From positions 11,403,008-11,467,007 of the forward strand of contig JAUPFP010000003.1 of NCBI GenBank assembly GCA_036925085.1: DNA of 64,000 nucleotides, read 5' to 3'. Source of the DNA: Brachycybe producta. Its lineage: Eukaryota > Arthropoda > Diplopoda > Playtdesmida > Andrognathidae. The translations under genes and the position numbers were made by a program. Under the pieces are notes generated by a model. It was not told where the DNA came from and searched no databases. It saw only the letters and a program-made list of their open reading frames with translations. This document shows, piece after piece, positions 1-9,066 of this stretch. Numbering within the stretch: the first letter of the stretch is position 1; every line of letters begins with the position of its first letter.

Positions 1-336
1 GTGCCCGAGCATGGATTGAATTCCCAGCTGTACAATTGTTCGCATTGCCATCAACGGTTTTTTTTCCATGCCGAGTTAGAGAATCATACTGTGAGTCACG
101 GTGGTGGTGGTTCCCTTTTGATCAAAAGGTTTCATCATTCGATCAATACGGAACCAGTTGTGGCCAATGATGGTTCGATCGGCGTTTCCGAGGAATGTTT
201 ACGTGCATTCGTCAGTGGTGCCGGTAACCATCGTAAAGCGGTTTCGGCGACGTCGCATCGCACGAAACTGTCTTCGAACCATTTCAAGTGTTTGTTATGT
301 TCCGATCTCATTAGAGATGCAACAGCATTATTTTAA
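1..336 (+). CDS. C2H2 zinc-finger protein, C-terminal part (5' end outside window)
   Basis: The frame is open from base 1 to a TAA at 334-336, so this is the last coding part of a longer gene. Residues about 11-33 form a C2H2 finger: C-x2-C, twelve residues, then H-x3-H, with the usual aromatic residue before the first Cys. A second C-x2-C pair lies at the end (HFKCLLC) but the stop arrives before any His pair, so the last finger is incomplete. C2H2 fingers normally bind DNA in the nucleus; no target can be read here. A polyadenylation signal about 115 bases downstream agrees with this being the 3' end of the gene. A missed splice just before the stop (a GT follows at 338) is possible but would have to bypass the TAA. 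Confidence 0.6.
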   Translation: MPEHGLNSQLYNCSHCHQRFFFHAELENHTVSHGGGGSLLIKRFHHSINTEPVVANDGSIGVSEECLRAFVSGAGNHRKAVSATSHRTKLSSNHFKCLLCSDLIRDATALF

Positions 337-449
337 GGTAATTCGGTATTTTGTATTTTTCACAATGGTGAATAATATAAATATTAAAATGCAAACTTTG
401 TTTTGGAGAGGGAGAGAGATTGCCAAATTCAAGATTGGCAAATGAAAAT

Positions 450-455
450 AATAAA
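450..455 (+). other. polyadenylation signal of the zinc-finger gene
   Basis: AATAAA lies 114 bases after the stop codon of the zinc-finger frame, in AT-rich sequence typical of a 3' UTR. Confidence 0.45.
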
Positions 456-1566
456 CCAAATTATTGCTGAAAATTGTTTTTATTGTAAGTTCGAATTAAT
501 TAATAGCTACAATTGTCAAATAGTATAACAAAGACGTCTTTTTTTTAAAAAAAGGTGGAGTAATGCAATTATTAAAATCTCGAAAATTCGGCACAAGATG
601 TTGAATCAGTGCATGCATGACTCTTAATTTTGGTACAACCCCCTAGATGAGCATCGCAGCCTGCGGACATGTGGCTGCTGCTGTTCCTCTATGTTCTTCT
701 TCAGCAAACAGAGGGTAATCCATAGTGGTGGCATCGGACAATGGTGACAGAGGTGCTGCATAATCACTATAAAAGTCATTTGAACTTTTTTTTTACGAAC
801 AAATAATTATACATACATGTCGTTATCGTTACAACATTTCACCCTTCCCAATTTTCGGTGAAGTGGTGGACAATGCTGCTGCGGCCATTCCTCGCCATGC
901 TGTTCTTCAACAAACAAGGGTGTAATCACTATAAAAAAGTAACAATTACAAGTCATTTTAACATATTTTTTATAAACAAATACATACATGTCGACAAAGT
1001 ATTCTTCTGGGTTTACTGGCCTGGTGTCGATGGTGTTGAGCATTTCTAAATCATTGGCATTGTGAATACTTTCCAACCACTGGTCTAAAGGATCATTTAG
1101 ACCAAGAGGACCTAGAGACCGGCCGGGAAAGATTGCCATCATCATCAGGTTCCACACTGTAAGACGGGACACACATTTTCACCTGAGTATTCCTCGGTAT
1201 AGTGTGTGTGTGTGTGTGGTCATGAATATGATTGTGTGCAGTATGGGCACCTAAAAAGAAATAACCATGAGCACAAAAATGTTAATAAAGAAAAAAAAAT
1301 GTTAGCCCTACATGGCACTCATTCTTCATTGTACTATCCATATTTCTTTTGCAAATTGATCGCACAATTACAATATTAAAGCTGTTGTAAAAGTAAAAGT
1401 AAAGTGGAAACATTATTGTAGACTTTATTTATAGTAAAGTTCAACAATAAGAATTTAGGAAGAAAATAGCCACTTCACACAAATGCTTATTTAAATCCTG
1501 TTACCTTAAATAGCTAATTTTTTCACACAGTTATCTACTGTATCAAGAGGACAATTTAATGAGGTC
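456..1566. other. intergenic stretch without a supportable gene
   Basis: AT-rich sequence with a short (TG)n run near 1203-1218. On the minus strand a possible exon spans about 1158-964: it follows a TTACAG acceptor-like site and ends at a GTATTT donor-like site. Its open frame contains a motif reading NPEEYFVDMY. I do not recognise it and cannot tell whether it belongs to the MADF-exon gene at 3133 or to the polymerase relic. Confidence 0.3.
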
Positions 1567-2520
1567 TTATAAGTTATCACATACTGTAGACATAAATTGT
1601 AACAGGGGCCTTGAGAGTGACCGCTTCCCTGGGTTTAGAACTACGTTTGCGGGGCCCAAGGTGATACTATCCTTCTGTTTGTATTGATGTATGAACAGCT
1701 GCTCATCTTCTGCTGAATTGACCCAAGAAGGCCAACCAGAGGACTCTTGCTTGATTTTCAGCAAGGTATTCACATATCCTGCAAACAAGCCCTCTGGATA
1801 TTTGCTTTTTCCTGAAAACAAATTTTTTTTAAATAAACTATTAAAAATGATTTACCTGAGGGGTCAAATTCAGCTGTTTGAGAGTAGTGCCAGTCTTCAT
1901 AGGTTTCTATCACCTTGTACCCTTTCAAGATGGCATGGCCATATCTACTTCCACCATTGTCCAGGTACCAGTGATGCATTGTTCTTCAGTAGTGTGTGAA
2001 CACAGGGGTTTGGAATATGTTCATCAGCACAAGTATGGCAAAGAGGGAAAATAAGTTTGGATTTGGATTTATAAGGAAGGACAGGGTGGTATAGAGTGGA
2101 AGGAAGAAAAACTTGACATTTGACAAGCAGTAGAACTTGTCAGGAATGTAGGTAGGATTAGGAAGAATTTTAGGATGACCAATGGGCATTTTGCCGTACT
2201 TGTTTATAGCATGATATGGGCGAACCATCGCCTGAAAGAGTTTCAAAATGTTTTTCTCCTCCACTTCGCGCATGCTGTATTGTTTTATTTTCTAAGTGTT
2301 CAATCCAGGGAATCCATTGTGGGACCACATTGCTGAATTTTTCTTTTGTTTTGTACCCTCCAGCAGGAATGATTGCAAAGGTATCATCTGGCATGTAATG
2401 TGTCCTGTTTGCCAAATGGCAAAATGATGCAATGGTGACACAAGTAGCAAATGGGTCAATACCAAAAGAGGACAAGGCATCTTTCCGGAATTCAAATTAC
2501 CTCCAACAGTAAACAGAATA
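1567..2520 (-). pseudogene. degenerate DNA polymerase family B (Polinton/Maverick-type) remnant
   Basis: Read on the minus strand in several broken frames, this stretch keeps the order of blocks I associate with the protein-primed, DNA_pol_B_2-like polymerases of Polinton/Maverick and related invertebrate elements. The blocks are: TIASFC followed by an IIPAGGY motif (about 2450-2360); IGHPKILPNP (about 2190-2160); LVKCQV with LYHPVLPYKS and PLCHTCADEH (about 2130-2020); GYKVIETYEDWHY (about 1945-1900); GLFAGYVNTLLKIKQ with SGWPSW (about 1790-1715); and a final NPGKRSL block (about 1630). The frames are joined only through frameshifts, one near 2273, one near 2020 and one near 1800, so no functional product is expected. 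No integrase, capsid or terminal repeats of a Polinton were found nearby. The polymerase family is fairly sure; the element type is inferred. Confidence 0.6.
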
Positions 2521-2967
2521 CACACTGCATGTTTATTACCTCTGTGTCAGTCATTGTATCACCACTTAAGCTGCTAATACTGTTTCTTGGCTTCTGCACA
2601 GCATGCATGAATTGCATTTCCTCAAAATGAATCCATGTAGTAATGTGGATATCCTCCGTTCCTGCTCCTGACCTTTCACTTTTGTTTTACCTTGGACACA
2701 TCTCTTCGAAAAATTGTAGTCAACGATATCCATTTTTTCTTAATTTCTTGAACTGAAATGCATAAAGGTCATAATTTGCAACTTATTGTCAGTTGACTAA
2801 ATGAAAGTAAGCCTGTTGACTACCTAGTTAGGATAATCTTTATATATTTTCATGTCATACAGTATTAAAAATCGTTTTTGTTTACTTTGAGGAACAAAAG
2901 ATTTATTTCGTTCTTTGTAATTGTTTCAACTATGTCTATAATGACGTGTGGGTGACATTTATTTTAC

Positions 2968-3133
2968 CTGTAAATGTCCCACTGAATGATGTTGATGATA
3001 TTCTTTGAAGAACAGCATTCCTTTTGTGTTTATTGTGGTATGCAACATCATGAATATTCCACAGGCAAGTATTTTTTTTATAAAGCTCAATTAACTGACT
3101 TTCAGTGGTCTGTGACCACATTGTGGACGCCAT
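2968..3133 (-). CDS. MADF-like (Myb/SANT-like) DNA-binding domain, probable first coding exon
   Basis: An ATG at 3133 opens a minus-strand frame whose residues about 5-50 look like the first half of a MADF domain. The pattern is an LIELY helix, a CLWNI motif, a Tyr, and a KHKRNAVLQRI helix. MADF domains are found in arthropod transcription factors and in proteins related to transposon DNA-binding factors. The exon probably ends at 2968, where CAG is followed by GTAAAA; without splicing the frame stops nine residues later. The domain's second half should lie in a following exon, which I could not identify with confidence. The adjacent polymerase relic lies in what would be the first intron or just downstream. 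Confidence 0.4.
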
Positions 3134-4716
3134 TATGATTAGCCCCTAACAGGAAGTTCATAAACCGGAAGTCATGAAACCAGGAAGCCGGTCAGTGTTA
3201 TATATGTCATTTCCAGCAAACGGCCTGGTTGGTTGTTTGTCTGAAAGTTTTCGTGAAAAGTCTCAAAGTTGAACCTGTTCAACTCGGTGAGACTGAGTTC
3301 GACACTAGTTGAAAGGAAAAGTTTATCATGTTGCATGTCATATCACACTATAAACATTAAAGTTGCATGTCACATTGCACGTTTTATTTCATCAAAAGTT
3401 GCTAGTGTGATAGGGGCTTAAGGGCGTCGATGGGACAGGAACGCCTCTATGATCTCGCAGTTCGTAGTGTAGAGAAGGATTCCGTTGATAAAATAGACTT
3501 TAGTGACATTATAAATAAATTTGAGGGAGTAAAGGCCAGAAAGATTAATTTGTTATAATTTTTTAGAATAGATGAATATAATAATATAGAACTGTTACTA
3601 ACATTGCTATTGTTGTCATGGGGGCGCCATATTTATACCTTGCCCCCGGGCGTCAAAAACTCTAGCTATGCCACTGCATGTTCTTTTTCCTTTATTTGAC
3701 TTTTTAGTCCTTGGGTCCTAATTCTTATTGAAAGGGATAGTGATGATCTCTTGAACCTCTGAAAGTAGAAATAACTGTCACAACACCGGTTAAAATATAC
3801 TTTATATACAGTATTTTCTGATTATACAGTGAATGTAGCATTTGGTACATAAACCGACTTTACAATATATGATCAAATCTGAATGATCATATATTGAAGT
3901 AACTGTGACACTTGAAAATATATATTTTCTAAGTCCATAAAGAACTTAAAACTCAACATCTTAAACATAGTAACACTGTCTTGAACACATTCATTCATGG
4001 ACAGACTTCCAGACTTCCTAGAGGTTACCTCGCATGCGAGCTTTATTCTTTTGGCCCTTGGGAGGCCCACTGTCAACTAGGGCTCAATCACAGGTGAAGC
4101 CGACCAATAATTGACCCTGGTTCCAAAACATCTCCTTTTTTGGAACTAATTTCTTGGAATTATGCAAATAATTTCGGGGGAATTATGTAAATAATTTTGG
4201 AAAATTAACTCCGAAATTATTAGCTGTCACTGATTGTGAGAAACTCTGAAATTTGTGTTTAAAACTTCTAATTTTTGAAATTCTTTTTCTAAAATCAATC
4301 AAATTCTCACTGAATTCGATATTGCTGTTAACAGTTCAGTTTGAGACACCATGGGGTGCCATCCTGCAAAAGGCTGTGGAATGCGTGGCCACACGCACAC
4401 ACGTTGCAGCTGGTGCACGAGTGTGGGTGGAGCCACAAAATGTTCCAGATAATATGGTGCAACATGATATTAACGTAACTAATAAATTATAATAGGAAAC
4501 TCACAATTGAAACAGCCTTTTGTTTACCAGTATTATGATTAATGAACATTGAAATTAAAATAAATGAAATGATGTTTTCTGCATACATGTGCATTTTTAT
4601 AATTACTAGAATTAGCAAAATTAGTTTCTTATAAAGTTGTGAATTACAGCTTTAAATTGTCATTTTGGCATTGTTTATCAGCTATAATTCAGTCAGTAAA
4701 CAAACAAGTATTTTAA
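3134..4716. other. intergenic stretch; only one possible exon
   Basis: AT-rich sequence with no convincing gene. Around 3600-3680 there is GC-rich repeat-like sequence ending in CTATGCCACTGC, resembling the terminal motif of the hAT-like element at 9611-10209, so it may be a relic end. A possible terminal exon is listed separately at 4335-4492. Confidence 0.4.
4335..4492 (+). CDS. possible orphan terminal exon, unrecognised
   Basis: A TTAACAG acceptor-like site is followed by a 52-codon open frame with mixed, protein-like composition (motifs FETPWGAILQ and GARVWVEPQNV). It ends at a TAA that overlaps an AATAAA-like signal. The GC content is well above its surroundings. No upstream partner exon and no homology are recognised; it may be a gene relic or chance. 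Confidence 0.25.
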
Positions 4717-5253
4717 GGCGTGACCATTGGGTTTTTATTATTAGAATTGATTGCAAATGACGACACTACATGAAGTTATGTGAATTGACGTGACCATGCC
4801 CTTAGATCTTTATGGGCGTGGCTAAGTTCAAGAAGCGAATTTACCAGTACCAATATTGAGTTTTCAAAAAAAATATTTATTAAACAAAACTCATTGTCTT
4901 TTTGAAACTTTATGAATAAATGAATCGAGGGAACCCTTTTTTGTGACGATCCGTTTGGGATTAATTATTTAATAACAGTATTTAAACGCCAATAACAACA
5001 AAACCCCAAAATTGGCGTTTAAAAACTATCATAAAACGAATATTTCCGAACATACCGACACAAAAAAGGATTCATTCGCTCAAATCTTTCATCAACTTTC
5101 GAAAAGACAATGAGTTTTGTTTAAAAAATGCTTTGAAAACTAACATACTTGTAACGGTACATTCGCTCAATTGTTTTTTCACCGTACAACTCAGTTGTGA
5201 TGGTAATGCCATGTTGGAGCACGAATAATAAGTAAAAACCTAATGGTCACGCC
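4717..5253. mobile_element. foldback/MITE-type element
   Basis: The ends are inverted copies: GGCGTGACCATTGGGTTTTT at the left and the complement of GGCGTGACCATTAGGTTTTT at the right. A second inverted pair lies inside (CTCATTGTCTTTTTGAAA near 4889 against its complement near 5097-5115). The element of about 537 bp can therefore fold almost end to end. No coding capacity is seen, as expected of a non-autonomous DNA transposon. Confidence 0.6.
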
Positions 5254-5270
5254 CAATTTTTGTGGTGCAT

Positions 5271-5545
5271 AGAGGTTTTTGAGCCTTTGAGGTTCAAAAG
5301 TTGCTCAAATGGCAGTAGCAACAAAACGGCAATTTGAAACGTCCTGAATTTACCTTATTTACCTGTAGAACATATATCATAGCTGAAACATGATTTTATA
5401 GAACCGGGGAAGTGGCTAACCAAATGAACCTTTTTGAAGTTGGGGGTCTTTAACATGGGTCAAGCAAATTAGCAGAATTCAAAATTTATATAAAATTTAA
5501 AAAAAAAATCTTTTAAATATTACAATAAACCGATGTTAATACCTG
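5271..5545. repeat. left part of an interrupted dispersed repeat
   Basis: Similar, base for base over long stretches, to 17395-17650 (shared strings include CATGGGTCAAGCAAATTAGCA and GTTAATACCT). The similarity stops at 5545 and resumes at 7862, which marks a later insertion between the two parts. Confidence 0.65.
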
Positions 5546-5722
5546 TGCCCTGTTTCTAAAAAAATACAAGTGAATTCTACGGAGCCATGATTAGGACATA
5601 CATCGCAAATTGACAATGTTATTAATGACAAATTGTGAATTTGTAATGCCCTCTACAAACCGTAGAATACACTTGTATGACAAGACGGGATATAAACATT
5701 TGCTCTATTGACACTTACCCTG

Positions 5723-6845
5723 AACCCGTTTGCCCTAAAACCATTTGGCCTAAAACCGTTTGACCTAAAACTGTTTGACCTAAAACCATTAGGGCTTCTC
5801 CCTTTAGGGAAAATGTTTCTAGGGAAAATGTCCCTTTAGGGCAAGTGTTTCTAGGGAAAATGTCCCTTTAGGGCAAGTGTTTCTAGGGAAAATGTCTCTT
5901 TAGGGCAAGTGTTTCTAGGGAAAATGTCCCTTTAGGGCAAGTGTTTCTAGGGAAAATGTCCCTTTAGGGCAAGTGTTTCTAGGGAAAATGTTCCTTTAGG
6001 GCAAGTGTTTCTAGGGAAAATGTCCTTTTAGGGCAAGTGTTTCTAGGGAAAATGTCCCTTTAGGGCAAGTGTTTTTAGGAAAAATGTCCCTTTAGGGCAA
6101 GTGTTTCTAGGGAAAATGTCCCTTTAGGGCAAGTGTTTCTAGGGAAAATGTCCCTTTAGGACAAGTGTTTCTAGGGAAAATGTCCCTTTAGGGCAAGTGT
6201 TTCTAGGGAAAATGTCCCTTTAGGGCAAGTGTTTCTAGGGAAAATGTCCCTTTAGGGCAAGTGTTTCTAGGGAAAATGTCCCTTTAGGGCAAGTGTTTCT
6301 AGGGAAAATGTCCCTTTAGGGCAAATGTTTCTAGGGAAAATGTCTCTTTAGGGCAAATGTTTCTAGGGCAAATGTTCCTTTAGGGTAAATGATTTTAGGG
6401 CAAATGTCCTTTTAGGGGTAAATGATTTTAGGGCAAATGTCCTTTTAGGGGTAAATGATTTTAGGGCAAATGTCCCTTTAGGGCAAGTGTTTCTAGGGAA
6501 AATGTCCCTTTAGGGCAAGTGTTTCTAGGGAAAATGTCCCTTTAGGGCAAGTGTTTCTAGGGAAAATGTCCCTTTAGGGCAAGTGTTTCTAGGGAAAATG
6601 TCCCTTTAGGGCAAGTGTTTCTAGGGAAAATGTCCCTTTAGGGCAAGTGTTTCTAGGGAAAATGTCCCTTTAGGAGTAAATGATTTTAGGGTAAATGATT
6701 TTAGGGCAAATGTCCTTTTAGGGTAAATGATTTTAGGGCAAATGTCCTTTTAGGGTAAATGATTTTAGGGCAAATGTCCTTTTAGGGTAAATGATTTTAG
6801 TGAAAATGTCATTTTAGGGCAAGTGGTTTTAGGGCAAATATCACA
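5723..6845 (+). repeat. 32-bp minisatellite, about 30 units, with variant blocks
   Basis: The main unit is 32 bp and contains TTTAGGGCAAGTGTTTCTAG followed by GGAAAATGTCCC. It repeats almost perfectly from about 5805 to 6360 and 6470 to 6670. Blocks of a variant, GGGTAAATGATTTTAGGGCA, interrupt it near 6380-6470 and 6675-6820. The first 80 bases (5723-5800) hold the complementary orientation (CCTAAAACC). Confidence 0.9.
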
Positions 6846-7051
6846 CACACATCCCCTTACAAGACTTGTATTTTTTTCTTATAAGGATAGTTTTTATAAG
6901 TCTCAAGAGACCCTCTGCAAGATTTTACAAGTGCAGCATAAGGTCCTGTTTCTCAAAAAATACAATTCTTTTTGAATGTTTGGAATTTTATGAAATGTAT
7001 GAAGCCTTGTAAAGGACATACATTATAAATTCACAATTTGTTATTATGAAT

Positions 7052-7735
7052 TGTAACACCCAGCAACTCCCGTTCCCGCCAAAACCATAGCTTGGGGGGT
7101 AAACAACTCCTGCTTGGCCCTCCCTCTCCTCTGACTCACACTTCTGACGCACATCGAAGTTGCGGAGTGATACACTTAGGACCATGGTCACTTGGACCTG
7201 GTTACACCTCGTTGGTGTACACAGGTCCAAGGTATAAAAAGACCGTGTTCCTCTTTGTTCCTAGTCCTTGTCTTTGCTCTAAATTTGTATTACGTTGAAT
7301 CTTTCCGTACCACATCATGGGCATGAGGACGCACCTTTAATATCAATAGTTCATCTTTGTATTCTTAATGTTTCTTTACAAAGATGAATAAAAGTGTTAC
7401 AATGAGAAACTGCGTTGTCTTTTATGTTCAGTAACTAACCACTTCTCTGCAGAGGCCGGAGACACCATAAGGCAGGAGACACACGATCCTGATGCAACTA
7501 CAACATCTTCTATCGGTAATTACATTCAGGGAGAAGATGTATATCTGGGTCGACAGAGAGCAGGATGGCCACCATCCTTCTGCATCGATTTCACCCCCAT
7601 GCGGGAGGACGATTGTAATCCAACTCCATCCAGCTACTTCTGTGACTCGGATCTTCCTCGTGCGGGAACCGCGCGATTATAGGAAGAAACGAGTCGCAGA
7701 AAAAACCATCTACAATTTGGTAAAATTATAGTGTT
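7052..7735 (+). mobile_element. LTR-like repeat family, copy 1, with short conserved reading frame
   Basis: Starts TGTAACA. It carries a TATA-box-like GGTATAAAAA at 7231-7240 and an AATAAA at 7387-7392 followed by GTTGTCTTT, the layout of an LTR with promoter and polyadenylation signal. Related copies lie at 17990-18829, 47630-47950 and 62690-63028 on the opposite strand. After the LTR-like part a frame at 7556-7680 encodes CIDFTPM and RAGTAR motifs that are also present in the copy near 18.2-18.3 kb. Encoded function unknown; the frame stops quickly here. Confidence 0.5.
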
Positions 7736-7861
7736 GATGCCAAAAGCTCACAGAATTGTTAATTCGTAATAACATAGTTAATTATCGATGCATGTCCTGA
7801 TCAGGGCTGTGTAGAATTGACTTGTATTACGAGACTTGTATTTTTGAGAAACGGGGCACTG

Positions 7862-8060
7862 GTCACAACATTCAAAAAGAGGTTGCAACGTTATTTTACC
7901 TTAAAAATTCAACTTAAAAGCTGCAAAGGTGACTAGAATCGTGACCATGTAAATTTGGACACATCAAATTTCACTTAAAATTACATTACGTGTAAGGAGT
8001 CATGCAGCACGTACATGCTTCAGTGTCTAGGCTATTAAACAATTTTTAGTAAGTAATTAG
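7862..8060. repeat. right part of the interrupted dispersed repeat
   Basis: Continues the similarity to 17655-17800 (shared CACAACATTCAA, AATTCAACTTAAA, GCAGCACGTACATGC-like strings). It completes the repeat whose left part is at 5271-5545. Confidence 0.6.
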
Positions 8061-8214
8061 CAGCACGCAGTAGTTAGTACATGTAATTGTGACACATCAT
8101 AACGCAAGCTTCTTCTGCCATAGAAAATTACTAACAGTTGAATAGGAAGAAGGTCGAAAAATGTTTGGGTTTTTTAGTCTTTTACACAGATGAACATTGA
8201 AAATAACCCATAGC

Positions 8215-8360
8215 CACTTGCCCTACGGACACTTGTTCTAAAGCCATTTGCCCGAAAGGGACATTTGCCCTAAATCCACTAACCCTAAAACCATTTGCCC
8301 TAAAGGGACATTTGCCATGAAACCATTTGCCCTAAAAGGAAATTTGCTCTAAACCACTTT
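8215..8360 (-). repeat. small cluster related to the minisatellite, opposite orientation
   Basis: Several degenerate units containing CATTTGCCCTAAA and CCTAAAACC lie here, the reverse complement of the TTTAGGGCAAATG motif of the main array. This cluster is outside the 5546-7858 insertion. Confidence 0.6.
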
Positions 8361-9066
8361 TTTTCTCTTTTCATACGTTTCAGTGTCTTTCGGTGGAGCA
8401 TGTTAAATAGGTTCTGCATGCTGCAGGCGCACTAAAAACGTCAAATGATGTAAATTTACACTATTGATTAGAGCAATGTCTTTTTGTGGCAAGTGGCTTG
8501 ACTGCAAATGTCCGACACCCTACAGTATATAGTGTATATTCGTTATAAAAAATAAATAAAACCAATGGACTGGTCTTTGGACATTAGACAAAAACATTTC
8601 ATTGTGCAATTACATAAATTACAATCGTACACTAATACCATCTGATCTAAGACTAACAATTATAAATCACAAAGATTAAATACACCTTAAAATGGAATTA
8701 CACAAAAGGCAAGTCATCCCAATAATATAATTTCTCTGAACAAAAATACAGAGCTAGCTACAAATGAATTTTAATATGTGCACAAACATCGTGCAAAAAT
8801 ACTTCAGTAGTTTTATAAACTTATCTTACGGAGTATCTTACGGTAAGACAGTTCCATAATACACACTAGACCAATCAATTATACATATGTACATTATACA
8901 TTCAACACATATGACAACACAAGAATCGCTCCACGTTCACAAATCCCTGTTGCACAACCAACAAAAATGTATAAAACCAATAGAAAACAGTTCGATACAT
9001 TGAACAGACTATAACAGACCACTGAGACAGTTTGGTGATTGCGAGTCATTTTGGCTTTCACTTTGA
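8361..9066. other. upstream region of the transporter gene
   Basis: AT-rich sequence with no repeat or gene recognised. It should contain the 5' UTR and promoter of the transporter gene, but no clear TATA box or initiator could be chosen. Confidence 0.4.

Larger units (their letters stand above)
5546..7858. mobile_element. composite DNA transposon inserted in an older repeat (2.3 kb)
   Basis: The left end reads TGCCCTGTTTCT then an A-run and ATACAAG; the complement of the right end reads TGCCCCGTTTCTCAAAAATA then CAAG, giving terminal inverted repeats of about 24 bp with few mismatches. CTG flanks both sides (5543-5545 and 7859-7861), a likely 3-bp target duplication. The related repeat at 17.4-17.8 kb lacks the insertion and so shows the empty site. 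Inside are a short copy of the ends (5546-5690), a minisatellite (5723-6845), another internal copy of the left end (from about 6944) and an LTR-like element (7052-7735). No transposase was found. A 3-bp duplication is used by several DNA-transposon superfamilies, so no assignment is made. Confidence 0.55.

Noticed and set aside
5805-6670. Regularly spaced 32-bp repeats resembling a CRISPR array
   Set aside because: The repeats are directly tandem with no unique spacers and the genome is eukaryotic; it is a minisatellite.
5805-6845. TTTAGGG motifs suggesting telomeric DNA
   Set aside because: TTTAGGG occurs once or twice per 32-bp unit, not as a simple heptamer tandem repeat.
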